This document shows positions 8,579 through 17,800 of a DNA stretch of 64,000 bases, piece by piece. The DNA is from CAZCQP01 sp964500895. Its GTDB lineage: Bacteria > Bacillota > Clostridia > Lachnospirales > JAISER01. Location: assembly GCA_964500895.1 (NCBI GenBank), contig CAZCQP010000009.1:1-64000 (forward strand). Direction: 5' to 3'. Position 1 is the first letter of the stretch; the number at the start of each line of letters is the position of its first letter. Below the pieces are notes generated by a model. The model saw nothing but the letters and a program-made list of their open reading frames with translations. It was not told the DNA's origin and did no database searches. The translations under genes were made by a program, and so were the position numbers.

Positions 8579-10468
8579 TTACGCCTTCAACAGCTCCATA
8601 AACTCCGCCCCGGTGACGGTTTCCTTGCTGTACAAATGTTCTGCAATCCGCTCCAGCGCCTCCCGGTTTTCGGCCAGCAACGCCACTGCCTGATTGTAAC
8701 AATCTTCCAAAATATCCTTCACTTCCATATCAATGGCTTCCCCGGTGGCTTCCGCACAGGTCATCACCCTGCGCCCGTCTAAATATCGGTTCTCCACACT
8801 CTCCAGCCCCATCATGCCAAATTTCTCGCTCATGCCATACTGGGTCACCATGCTTCGGGCCATTTGGGTGGCTTTTTCAATGTCGTTGGAAGCCCCGGTG
8901 GTCTGGGTGTCAAACACCAGCTTTTCTGCTGCCCGCCCTGCCAAAGCGGTAACAATCTGTGCCAGCATCTCCTCTTTAGACCACAAGAACTTCTCATCTT
9001 CCGGCATATGCAGAATGTAACCCAAAGCCCCCATGGTACGGGGCACAATGGTAATCTTTTGCACGGGCTGGGCATTTTTCTGTAAAGCCGCCGCTAAAGC
9101 ATGGCCTACCTCGTGGTAAGACACCAGCCGCTTTTCGGTATCAGACAAAATGCGGTCTTTCTTTTCCTTGCCCGCAATGACCACTTCCACCGCATCCATA
9201 ATGTCTTCCTGCAAAATGGCATCCCGGCCCATGCGCACTGCCCGCAAAGCAGCCTCGTTAATCATGTTGGCCAGGTCCGCCCCGGAAGCCCCGCTGGTGG
9301 CGTAGGCAATTTGTTTTAAGTTCACGTCCGTGCCCATTGTCACTTTGGCGGCATGTACTTTCAAAATGGCTTCCCGGCCTGCCATGTCCGGCCGTTCCAC
9401 AATGATTCTGCGGTCAAACCGGCCCGGACGCAGCAGTGCCTTGTCCAAAGTTTCCGGCCGGTTGGTGGCCGCCAAAACCACTACCGCTTGGCCGGATTCA
9501 AAACCGTCCATTTCCGCCAACAGCTGGTTCAGGGTTTGTTCCCGCTCGTCGTTTCCGCCGTGCTGGGTGTCCCGGCTTTTACCAATGGCGTCAATTTCGT
9601 CTATGAACACAATACAAGGGGCCATTTTTTTGGCTTGCTCGAACAAATCCCGCACACGGGATGCCCCAACCCCCACAAACATTTCCACAAACTCAGAGCC
9701 GGACAGGGAGAAAAAAGGAACCCCTGCTTCCCCGGCCACTGCTTTAGCCAGCAAAGTTTTGCCTGTGCCGGGAGGGCCCACCAACAGGGCACCTTTGGGC
9801 TGCTTAGCCCCAATTTTTTTATACTTTTCCGGGTTTTGCAAGCAATCGGTCATTTCCAGCAAAGACTCTTTGGCTTCGTCCTGCCCGGCGATGTCTGCAA
9901 AGGTGACCCCTGTTTTCTTTTCCATGTTGTACATTTTGGCCCCGGACTTGCCCATTTTGGTCAAGCCACCCAGGCCCCCTTGCATCCGGCCCATCACCAG
10001 CCGCAACATAAAAGAGATAAACACAAAGGGCAGCACCCATTCTAAAATAAAGTCCATAATGGGGGAGTTCTTGGGTATGATTTTTAGGAAAGTAACGTTG
10101 TTTTCAAGCAAAATATCCGTCAGGGCCGGGTAATCCAAAAGCCCGGTGTAGCACACAGAAAGGTTTTCCAGCATCTTGGCTTTCCTGTCATCGTCCTCAA
10201 TGCCTAAAATTTCCCCGGCGGCTGTTTTGTCAAAATCCTTTATCAGCTGCAAATAAATGGTTTCCTCTTGAATTTGCACCTGCTCCACACTGCCGTTTTC
10301 CACCAGCCGTAAAAACTGGTTGTAGGAAATTTGAACGTTGCGTTCCCCCAAAAAGCTACCTGTAATAAAGTTCAGCGCCACAGACAGCAAAAATCCAATG
10401 GTAATTACTTGCAGAATGTTCATTCTCTTTTGCCCGTTGTTGTTGCCGGGCTCTGTGTTGGTCGGCAT
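8579..10468 (-). CDS. ftsH: ATP-dependent zinc metalloprotease FtsH
   Basis: 629-aa membrane AAA+ protease that degrades misfolded and regulatory membrane or cytosolic proteins. Two membrane segments are visible (about 17-38 and 137-157) flanking an extracytoplasmic domain. The AAA module has GPPGTGKTLLAKA (Walker A), VFIDEIDAIG (Walker B) and the pore loop FVGVGASRVRD. The second-region-of-homology arginines are in NRPETLDKALLRPGRFDRR. The zinc site is HEVGHA (usual form HEAGH) with a downstream Asp in NDIEKAT. The start has GGAGCGG upstream. It is monocistronic here; in many Firmicutes it sits with tilS and hpt, which are not adjacent. Confidence 0.96.
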   Translation of the reverse strand: MPTNTEPGNNNGQKRMNILQVITIGFLLSVALNFITGSFLGERNVQISYNQFLRLVENGSVEQVQIQEETIYLQLIKDFDKTAAGEILGIEDDDRKAKMLENLSVCYTGLLDYPALTDILLENNVTFLKIIPKNSPIMDFILEWVLPFVFISFMLRLVMGRMQGGLGGLTKMGKSGAKMYNMEKKTGVTFADIAGQDEAKESLLEMTDCLQNPEKYKKIGAKQPKGALLVGPPGTGKTLLAKAVAGEAGVPFFSLSGSEFVEMFVGVGASRVRDLFEQAKKMAPCIVFIDEIDAIGKSRDTQHGGNDEREQTLNQLLAEMDGFESGQAVVVLAATNRPETLDKALLRPGRFDRRIIVERPDMAGREAILKVHAAKVTMGTDVNLKQIAYATSGASGADLANMINEAALRAVRMGRDAILQEDIMDAVEVVIAGKEKKDRILSDTEKRLVSYHEVGHALAAALQKNAQPVQKITIVPRTMGALGYILHMPEDEKFLWSKEEMLAQIVTALAGRAAEKLVFDTQTTGASNDIEKATQMARSMVTQYGMSEKFGMMGLESVENRYLDGRRVMTCAEATGEAIDMEVKDILEDCYNQAVALLAENREALERIAEHLYSKETVTGAEFMELLKA

Positions 10469-10513
10469 ATAACCGCTCCTTGCTTCATAAAATTTGCTTT
10501 GTCGCTATGTTGT

Positions 10514-10543
10514 ATATTAACACTTGTCCTATATCCATGGCAA
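10514..10543 (-). promoter_or_regulatory. Putative ftsH promoter
   Basis: TTGCCA, 18-bp spacer, TAATAT on the minus strand, about 45 bp before the ftsH start. Confidence 0.65.
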
Positions 10544-10556
10544 CCGTCATTTTTCA

Positions 10557-10585
10557 TTGACAATACAGCACGAAACTTATACTAT
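10557..10585 (+). promoter_or_regulatory. Promoter of the MFS transporter gene
   Basis: TTGACA, exactly 17 bp, TACTAT, about 50 bp before the TTG start of the transporter. It lies back to back with the ftsH promoter. Confidence 0.85.
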
Positions 10586-10634
10586 TGTATCACCGTCTTT
10601 TTCCCACACAAAAAAAATAGCCAGAGGTGGCCAC

Positions 10635-11882
10635 TTGAAACTTTTTCATAAAGATTTTAGCCTAATGGTGATTGGGCTTATTATATCCATTTTTGGTTCT
10701 GCCATTTTACGTTTTGCCTTATCCACCTATGTGCTGGATTTAACAGGCCGGGCAGACTTGTTTGCTCTTGTGTTTGCGGTTTCTTCCATCCCCGGCATTG
10801 TGCTCACCCCTTTAGGCGGGGCCATTGCAGACCGGTTCAACCGCCGAAACCTAATGGTCATTTTCGATTTTACAAGCAGCATCATTGTGGCGTGTTCTGC
10901 TTGGCTTTTGTGGCAAAGTCAGTTCGGCATTGTGCTGGTGGGCATCATCATGACGCTTTTGGCCATTATTAGTTCCATGTATCAGCCAACAGTTCATGCC
11001 AGCGTTCCCTGCTTGCACCCCCCGGAAAACCTTGAGAAAGCCAATGGGGTGGTGTCTGGGGTGGCCGCATTGTCCAGTTTGGCTGGGCCGGTGATTGGGG
11101 GCGTGTTGTACGGTCTTGTGGGCATTGAAGCGCTCATTATTTTAAGCTGCGCCGCCTTTTTCCTGTCTGCCGTTATGGAAATCTTTATCCATATCCCCTT
11201 TGAGAAACCCCACACCCACGGGCACATTGTGTCCGCCATTTTTAAAGACATTAAGGACGGGGCTGTTTATGTCACCAAAACCAGACCTTATATTTTTAAG
11301 GTAATGATTATCGCTGCCCTGCTCAATCTGTTTTTAGTGCCCTTTTTCATTGTGGGCATTCCCTATATTTTGCGCATCACCATGGCCTCCAGCGATACCA
11401 TGTACGGCCTGGGGCTGGGTATTGTGCAGTTAAGCAGCATCATTGGGGCTTTGTCCATTGGCCTGTTTGCCCCCAAAATGCAGCTCCCCACCATGTATCG
11501 ATGGGTGGTGGTGATGGGGCTATTGTTCGTGCCCATGGCAGGAGCGTTGCTGCCCCAAATGCTTGAATTGGGCTACCTGCCTTCTTTCATTGGGCTCTTT
11601 CTTTTCGCTGTGCCCGTGCTTATGTGTACCACCATGCTCTCCATCTTTGTTATTACCGTTGTACAAAAAGAAACGCCCAATGCACTGCTGGGCAAGGTGA
11701 TGGCGCTTATTACCACCATGTCGCAATGTGCTGCACCTGCCGGGCAAGTGATGTTTGGGGCGTTGTTAGGGGCGTTTAGCCATGGGGTATACATACCCAC
11801 TTTGATTATGGGCGGGTTTGTGCTGCTCATTGCGGTTGTGACCAAAAGGTTGTTACGCGCAGGCATGGAAACTGAACAGTGA
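10635..11882 (+). CDS. Major facilitator superfamily transporter (MFS_3-like efflux)
   Basis: The 415-aa polytopic protein begins at a TTG with AGAGGTGG just upstream; the longer frame from 10524 would begin inside the promoter and is rejected. About twelve hydrophobic segments are present. Between helices 2 and 3 is the MFS signature GGAIADRFNRRNLM. N-terminal wording such as FGSAILRFALSTYVLDLTGRA resembles the enterobactin exporter/macrolide efflux branch of MFS. It is probably a proton-coupled exporter; the substrate cannot be told. Confidence 0.9.
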   Translation: MKLFHKDFSLMVIGLIISIFGSAILRFALSTYVLDLTGRADLFALVFAVSSIPGIVLTPLGGAIADRFNRRNLMVIFDFTSSIIVACSAWLLWQSQFGIVLVGIIMTLLAIISSMYQPTVHASVPCLHPPENLEKANGVVSGVAALSSLAGPVIGGVLYGLVGIEALIILSCAAFFLSAVMEIFIHIPFEKPHTHGHIVSAIFKDIKDGAVYVTKTRPYIFKVMIIAALLNLFLVPFFIVGIPYILRITMASSDTMYGLGLGIVQLSSIIGALSIGLFAPKMQLPTMYRWVVVMGLLFVPMAGALLPQMLELGYLPSFIGLFLFAVPVLMCTTMLSIFVITVVQKETPNALLGKVMALITTMSQCAAPAGQVMFGALLGAFSHGVYIPTLIMGGFVLLIAVVTKRLLRAGMETEQ

Positions 11883-11891
11883 CGCAGGGTT

Positions 11892-12561
11892 TTATTCCAT
11901 GTTTGGTTTTGTGGCTTTCACCATGAGCATCATGGGGCGGCGCATTTCATCAGCCATACCCTGCATATCCAGCATTTCCTTTGCAATCCACGTCAATGTA
12001 TGGTGTTGCTTCGTCACAATATGCCCCAAAAACTGTCCCGGGATAAAAATACTGGTCAACGGGCCAGTGCTGGGGTTTGCCGTCCGGGGTATACACCCAG
12101 TCTTCATTCACACCTGCCGTAAAAACAGGATGTTCTATATTAAATATAAAGCTTCCGTTTGCTTTCAGCGTTTTGTATACCTGGCTATAAAGGGCATCCA
12201 GGTTTTCCACATAGTGCAGCACAAGGTTGGAGATTACACACTCGTAAGTGTGGGCAGGGTATGTGTAATCATCAAGCCCCATAACAGCGTAGATGATGTT
12301 GGGATGGGCATTTTTCGTTTTAGCCGCATCAATCATTTTTTCGCTAAGGTCAATGCCAAGCACATGGTGCGCACCGCAAGCTATGGCATAGGCGCAATGC
12401 CAGCCGTATCCACACCCCAAGTCCAGCACCGTTTTGCCCTTTAAATTGGGAATTAAATCTTTCAGCTGGTGCCATTCCCCTGCGCCCGGCAACCCTTCCT
12501 TGCTGCGGGACATTTGGGCATATTGGTTAAAAAAGTTGTGCTCATCATAAATGTTGTACAT
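11892..12561 (-). pseudogene. Class I SAM methyltransferase, C-terminal frameshift and deletion
   Basis: The first 203-codon frame (12561 to 11950) has a normal methyltransferase N-terminus: LDLGCGYGWHCAYA (SAM motif I), GIDLSEKMI (motif II), VISNLVLHYV (post-motif), and then runs out of frame after QYFYPG. The minus-strand frame ending at 11892 carries the expected family C-terminus: HIVTKQHHTLT, then DEMRRPMMLMVKATKP. The two pieces belong to one ancestral gene of about 240 codons. There is a frameshift near 12040-12080, and about 25 codons seem missing between the HHTLT strand and the DEMRRP strand. The N-terminal SAM-binding fold could still be made. Start is the ATG at 12561. Confidence 0.75.
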
Positions 12562-12678
12562 GTTTAAATTTCCTCGTCATAACGCTTAATTTTGCCTTTA
12601 TCATACCACAAAATGGGCAAAAATTCAAGTCTTGTCATTTTTGTCTGCCTGGTGTAAGAAGTATAAGAGGTGATTGAA

Positions 12679-13629
12679 ATGACAGACACAACAGCAAGCA
12701 TGACCGCCTTGGTCAGCGCATTCGCCAGAGCCTTCCACTTTGAAAACAATGCCCAGTGCATTTTTGAAGACGGCCTGGCAAAACAATTGTTATCCCCCCA
12801 GGAATACGCAGGCATTGGCCAGCACATGGCAAAGGGTATTGGCTTTTTCAACCCCGCCCTTGCCAACAGCCCGGCAGAAGAAGCCCTGCGCTGGGTGGTG
12901 GATACCCATCTTTCCCCCGCACCCCTTGCCCGGGGGGCTTTTGGCGAAAACAGCCTGGCAGTGGCGGTGGGCATTGGCGCAAAGCAGTACGTCCTTTTAG
13001 GGGCGGGGTACGACACCTTTGCTTACCGTCAGCCCCAGTGGGCGGAAGGTTTGCATATTTTCGAGGTGGACCACCCGGCCACAGCAGCCGATAAACAGCG
13101 GCGGCTACAGTCCTCCGCCTTGAACATCCCCAACAATGTGCACTTTGTTTCCGCCGATTTTAATGCAGAAGGCTGGACGCAAGCACTCACCGGCCATCCG
13201 GCTTTTGATGCAACCGCCCTTACCTTTTGCAGTGCCATGGGTTTAAGCTATTACCTTTCAGAATGGGCATGGGCTTCTCTTTTACAGACCTTATCCACTG
13301 CCCTTCCCGCCGGAAGCAGCCTGGTTTTTGACTACCCCGACGAAAACAGCCACACCGAACATGCCGGGGAAAGAGCAAAACGGCAAGCCATGCTGGCCAA
13401 AGCAGCCAACGAAACCATGCATCCCGGCTATAGTTACAGCCAAATGGAAAAGCTATTGGCCAATTGGGGCTTTCTCATTTATGAACACCTAACGCCAGCA
13501 GACATAACCCAGCAATATTTTAAACACTATAACCAGGCAAATCCAGCCCACCCTATGGAAGCTTTTGATAACGTGAACCTTTGTCTGGCCGTTAAAAATG
13601 TGGGGATTAAAGCACCGGCAAAACCATAA
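12679..13629 (+). CDS. SAM-dependent methyltransferase, leucine carboxyl methyltransferase-like (TIGR00027 type)
   Basis: The 316-aa protein is read from the ATG at 12679 (AAGAGG 8 nt upstream). The SAM-binding sequence is QYVLLGAGYDTFAYR, followed by FEVDHPATAADKQRRL, the pattern of the LCMT/TIGR00027 methyltransferase family. A CSAMGLSYYL segment then DYPDENSHT supply later family blocks. In other bacteria members methylate small molecules such as polyketides or have unknown targets; the substrate here is unknown. Its stop overlaps by one base the ATG of the HTH remnant. Confidence 0.85.
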   Translation: MTDTTASMTALVSAFARAFHFENNAQCIFEDGLAKQLLSPQEYAGIGQHMAKGIGFFNPALANSPAEEALRWVVDTHLSPAPLARGAFGENSLAVAVGIGAKQYVLLGAGYDTFAYRQPQWAEGLHIFEVDHPATAADKQRRLQSSALNIPNNVHFVSADFNAEGWTQALTGHPAFDATALTFCSAMGLSYYLSEWAWASLLQTLSTALPAGSSLVFDYPDENSHTEHAGERAKRQAMLAKAANETMHPGYSYSQMEKLLANWGFLIYEHLTPADITQQYFKHYNQANPAHPMEAFDNVNLCLAVKNVGIKAPAKP

Positions 13630-13797
13630 TGCTTGCAGAAAAATTATATCAATTTAAGAAAAAACGCCGGCCTTTCTCAACAGGAGTTGGCAGACCAGAT
13701 GAGCATTTCCAGACAGGCCGTGTCAAATTTCGCACAAAAAATAAGTGCGACGGCTTTTCAAGCAAAATTGCTAAAGAAAACCGATGCAGTTTTATGA
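13629..13797 (+). pseudogene. Broken Xre-family HTH regulator remnant
   Basis: The ATG at 13629 begins MLAEKLYQ and then, after what looks like one extra T, the next frame continues LRKNAGLSQQELADQMSIS, then RQAVSNF: a textbook Xre helix-turn-helix N-terminus. The domain stops after about 40 residues and the second frame ends at 13797. A frameshift plus loss of the C-terminal part leaves no functional protein. It overlaps the end of the methyltransferase gene, which hints that the two once formed an operon. Confidence 0.7.
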
Positions 13798-13813
13798 CAC
13801 ATTTCCACAAGTA

Positions 13814-13842
13814 TTGACGCATTTAGCTAAAAGTGTTAAACT
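13814..13842 (+). promoter_or_regulatory. Promoter of small hydrophobic peptide locus A
   Basis: TTGACG, 17 bp, TAAACT. The predicted start leads into a leader of about 50 nt containing GGGTATGCATACTG, whose GCATACTG part is complementary to CAGTATGC in the 3' box at about 14050. Confidence 0.7.
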
Positions 13843-13900
13843 TGGGGTATGCATACTGTGGGCGGTTGTGCTGGCCAAACCCGAAAGGGGGTGAGGCCGT

Positions 13901-13978
13901 ATGACGTTATTTGAAGTGATTTACTTAATTTTGTTTATCATTTTAATATACGTTACATACCTTGGAGCAAAAAAGTAG
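13901..13978 (+). CDS. Small hydrophobic peptide, type I toxin-like (locus A)
   Basis: A 25-codon gene starts at ATG after GAAAGGGGGTGA with a 6-nt gap. The peptide begins MTLFEVIYLI, has one membrane-spanning stretch and ends VTYLGAKK. One hydrophobic helix with a Lys tail is the form of Firmicutes type I toxins (holin-like and Fst-like peptides). It has its own promoter, and after the stop a hairpin and a structured 3' box with terminator, as such mRNAs do. Two relatives occur at 19334-19646 and 23175-23355 (minus strand). Toxicity and an antisense RNA are inferred, not shown. Confidence 0.65.
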   Translation: MTLFEVIYLILFIILIYVTYLGAKK

Positions 13979-14090
13979 CCGCCCTGTTTTTTGAATGATG
14001 GCGCGGCTACTTTTTTACTTACACTAAAAAATTTGGCCATACCGTCAAGCAGTATGCTGGGGGAGTGTTAACGGCACTCCCTTTTTCTAT
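13974..14090 (+). other. Structured 3' region of locus A: hairpin plus conserved box and terminator
   Basis: The stop codon lies inside a hairpin, AGTAGCCGC paired with GCGGCTACT and followed by TTTTTT. After it comes a box, GGCCATACCGTCAAGCAGTA then GGGAGTG-N7-CACTCCC-TTTTT, ending in a second terminator. The box recurs almost unchanged on the minus strand at 23175-23231. It may hold the antisense RNA target or the antitoxin RNA itself. Confidence 0.6.
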
Positions 14091-14203
14091 GTCTAGTGTA
14101 CACCCGCAGCCTTACTCTGTCAAGCAAAAACATGTCGTCTCAACTACTCCCATCTATTTACAAAATTTCCAATTTATGGTAATCTATTTCTGAGGTGATG
14201 GAC

Positions 14204-14776
14204 ATGCTACTTTTAGAAAAAGCCAAGACCCTTTTCCCGGACAGAAAAGCCCTTGTGCACCTGAACGTGGAAAACGAAAGCGCCCAATACTTTGACAAAC
14301 TGGACGCCGTTGAGGACAAGTTTTTAAAGGATTTTTGCACCCAGGTGGTGTTAAGCACCATGGCAGACGCCTACGACTTTTTTTATTACGTGCAGAGTGA
14401 ATACAATATCTTTTACAGCCACATACAAGATTTAACGCCGGAGGTTGCCGCCAAGCTGTACAAATGGATGGGCATGTACCATGCCGTGTGCTGCAACCAC
14501 GAGGCAGACTTCCTGGAAACCAAGCCCTTGCGGGACGCTTTAAGCCATGTGTTCGGCTGGAGCCGGTACGACAAAAAAATGTTCCGCTACTTCCTAAACC
14601 TGCGGAAAAACTGTTCCGCCCTCTTTGACGTGCTGTTTTTAAAGAAGATGGTGCTGGACCTGTTCGACTGCCCCTTAGCCGGGCCAACCCTTGCACTGTG
14701 CGGCCATTTATTTTATAATGCACACAACGCCTTTATAGGCGAACTGAAACATGCGCTGGAGCCTGTGCCCGTTTAA
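14204..14776 (+). CDS. Conserved-looking protein of unknown function
   Basis: 190 aa, read from the ATG at 14204, which has GAGGTG 7 nt upstream; two earlier in-frame starts overlap that site. I recognise no domain. The sequence looks largely helical, rich in Phe, Tyr and Leu (DAYDFFYYVQSEYNIFY; FRYFLNLRKNC), with several Cys and His residues but no clear metal motif and no signal peptide, so it is probably cytosolic. It ends 36 bp before addA and may be co-transcribed with it, in the position where addB is usually found, but it is far too short to be AddB. Confidence 0.7.
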   Translation: MLLLEKAKTLFPDRKALVHLNVENESAQYFDKLDAVEDKFLKDFCTQVVLSTMADAYDFFYYVQSEYNIFYSHIQDLTPEVAAKLYKWMGMYHAVCCNHEADFLETKPLRDALSHVFGWSRYDKKMFRYFLNLRKNCSALFDVLFLKKMVLDLFDCPLAGPTLALCGHLFYNAHNAFIGELKHALEPVPV

Positions 14777-14812
14777 TACCTCTAAGCTCCAGCCATTGAA
14801 GGAGCGAAAACA

Positions 14813-17800
14813 ATGGCCAGCCGTTTCACCCCGGAGCAAACCCGGGCCATCACCACCCGCGGGAGCGACCTGCTGGTGTCCGCCGCCGCCGGTTCCGGCA
14901 AAACTGCCGTGCTCATCGCCCGGCTTATGTCTTTAATTGCCCCGGAGGACGGTGCAACAGACCCGGTGGATGTAGACCGGCTGCTGGTGGTGACATTCAC
15001 GGAAGCGGCGGCCTCGGAAATGCGCCAGCGGCTCACCAACGCCTTGTTTGCCCGGTTGGAAGAAACTCCAGAGGACGACAACCTGCGCCGCCAATTAACC
15101 CTGCTACATAAAGCCCCCATCTCCACCATCCACGCCTTTTGCCTGGATGTCATTCGCCGGCATTTTTACTTGCTAGACTTGGAACCGGGCTTTCGCATGG
15201 CGGATACCATTGAAACCCAGCTCATTAAAAACGACGTGATGGGGGCTTTATTTGAAAGCCTGTACGCCGCAGAGGACGAGGGTTTTCTCAACCTGGTAGA
15301 CAGCTACGGGGGCAGAAAAACCCATGACGAACAGCTGGGTTTGCTGGTGGAACGGCTTCACGGCTTCATGTGTAACGCCCCCTGGCCAGAGCCTTGGCTT
15401 TTAGGGCATTTGGAAGCTTTCCAGGAAGGCACAACCACCTTGAACCCCTGGCTGGGGCTGGTTTTAGAAGCGGTGGAAAACGGGCTGGCGGCGGTTTTAG
15501 ACAGCATCCACACCGCACTGTCGGTGGCCAATGGCCCTCATGGCCCGGTTCAGTACGCCCCGGCCCTTTTAGACGATGAAGCGCTGGTGAACCGGCTGTT
15601 GTCCGCTTGCCCTCAAGGCTACGATGCCCTGTATGACGCTTTCCAAGGCCTTACCCACACGGCATTATCCCGTAAAAAAAGCAGCCCGGATGTGTGGGAA
15701 AGCCACAAAGACCGGGTGAAAGAGATTCGGGAAACGGAAGTGAAAAAGGCCTTAGCTACCTTGAAATCCGCTTACTTTTTCAAGCCCCCAGCCCTTATTC
15801 GGGAGGACTTGACCCAGGCCTTTCCCGCTATGGACAGCCTGTGCCGACTAACCCTTGCCTTTCACCAGGCGTACCAGGCAGAGAAAAAGGAACGGAACGT
15901 GGCGGATTTTAACGACCTGGAGCATTTTTGCCTGCAAATTTTGCTGGACCAAGAAGCTTCCACCCCAGACAACCCGGTGCCTTCCCAGGAAGCGCTGGCG
16001 TTAGCCCAGAAATTCGAGGCCATTTTCATAGACGAATACCAGGACAGCAACCCCATTCAAGAGTTGATATTGTCGCTGGTGGCTCGTCATGCCCCGGGTA
16101 ACCGGTTCATGGTGGGGGATGTGAAGCAAAGCATTTATAAATTTCGCCGAGCCAGCCCGGACATTTTTCTGGACAAGTACCGCCGTTTTGCAGCGGAGCA
16201 CAACATCGAAGGCCAGCGGGTGGACTTGTCTAAAAACTTTAGAAGCCGGGACACGGTGCTTTTTGGCATTAACTGCCTGTTTGAGCAGCTCATGACTGAA
16301 AGGCTGGGGGAAGTGGCCTACGACCACCAAGCCGCCCTGCACCCGGGGGCGGACTTTCCCATGGAAGCAGAAGGATGTAGCGGACAGATTCCCCAAACCG
16401 TGAGCCTGTTGCTAGCGGTGGATAATGAATCTACGGACACCGATAGCCCAGACATTTTAGAGGAAGATGAAACAGAAGAAGCCCTCTCCGGGGCCAAGCT
16501 GGAAGCGGCCATGATTGCCGCCCGCATTCAAGCCATGGTGACGGGCGAACCCCCCTTGCTGGTCACCGACGAACACACCCGCACCCTGCGCCCCGCCGAA
16601 TACCGGGACGTGGCCATTTTGGTGCGCTCTGTGAAAGGGGCAGCGGCGGTTTTCACCGAAACCTTCAAAGCAGCGGGCATCCCCCTTATGGCGGACGAAA
16701 GCCGGGGGTATTACGACGGTGTGGAAATCACCACCATGCTCAGCCTGTTACAAATCATCGACAACCCCAAGCAGGACATTCCTTTGCTTAGCGTATTGCG
16801 CTCGCCCATGTTTCTGTTCACCCCGGACGAGCTGTTAACCCTGCGCATGGCCAAGCCGAATGGCCCTTTTTATGATGCTTGCCTGGCCGTGGCCGAACAA
16901 CAGGAATCCCCCCTTTCCACCAAGCTTGCACACTTTTTCACCCGGCTCAATGGTTGGCGGGAACTGGCGGTGTACACCCCCATCAGTGACCTGATTGCCC
17001 GGCTGTATGCAGACACGGGCTATGAAGCCATGGTGGGCGTCCTTCCCGGAGGGGCTCACCGGCAAGCCAACCTGACGGCGTTAAAAGAAAAGGCCGCCGC
17101 CTACGAGGAAACCAGCTACAAAGGGCTTTTTCACTTTAACCGGTACATGGAAAAGCTGTTAAACGCAGCCCAAGACGAAGGAAACGCCAGCATTTTCGCC
17201 GAAAACCAAAACGTGGTGCGGCTCATGACCATCCATAAATCCAAAGGGCTAGAGTTTCCGGTGGTGTTCGCCGCCATGCTGGGCAAACGCTTTAACGCCG
17301 CCGATGAGCGGGAACAGGTGCTGCTGCACCAAAAGCTGGGCTTTGGCCCGGTGCTGGTGGACGTTCATCAGCGGGTGAAAACCAAGACGCTAGCCCACAA
17401 AGCGGTGGCCTATGTGCTGGGCAAGGAAAGGCTTTCAGAGGAAATGCGAATGCTCTACGTGGCCCTTACCCGTGCCAAGGAAAAGCTGTTTGTAACCGGC
17501 AGTTTAAAAGACCTGCACAAAGCCCGGAGCAAATGGAGCCGGTACGTGAACCTGCCCGCCCAGACGCTGCCCGTCCACGGGCTGATGCAATGCGGCTGCT
17601 TTTTGGACTGGGTGGCCATGGCCATGGCCAGGCACCGCAGCGGGGACTTGCTGCGTAAGGAAGACGATAGCCTGTCCTTTACCGGCCACCCTGGGGTGTG
17701 GCACCACCCGGCTGCTTTTGACGTGGCCATCCACACGGCCCAAAGCCTGCGCTTTCAGGAAGAAGCCGCCCAATCTGCCCAGACCGCCGCTTACGCCGCC

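Noticed and set aside
9330..10133. 267-codon plus frame opposite ftsH
   Set aside because: Antisense shadow of a well-conserved gene; no ribosome site and no domain.
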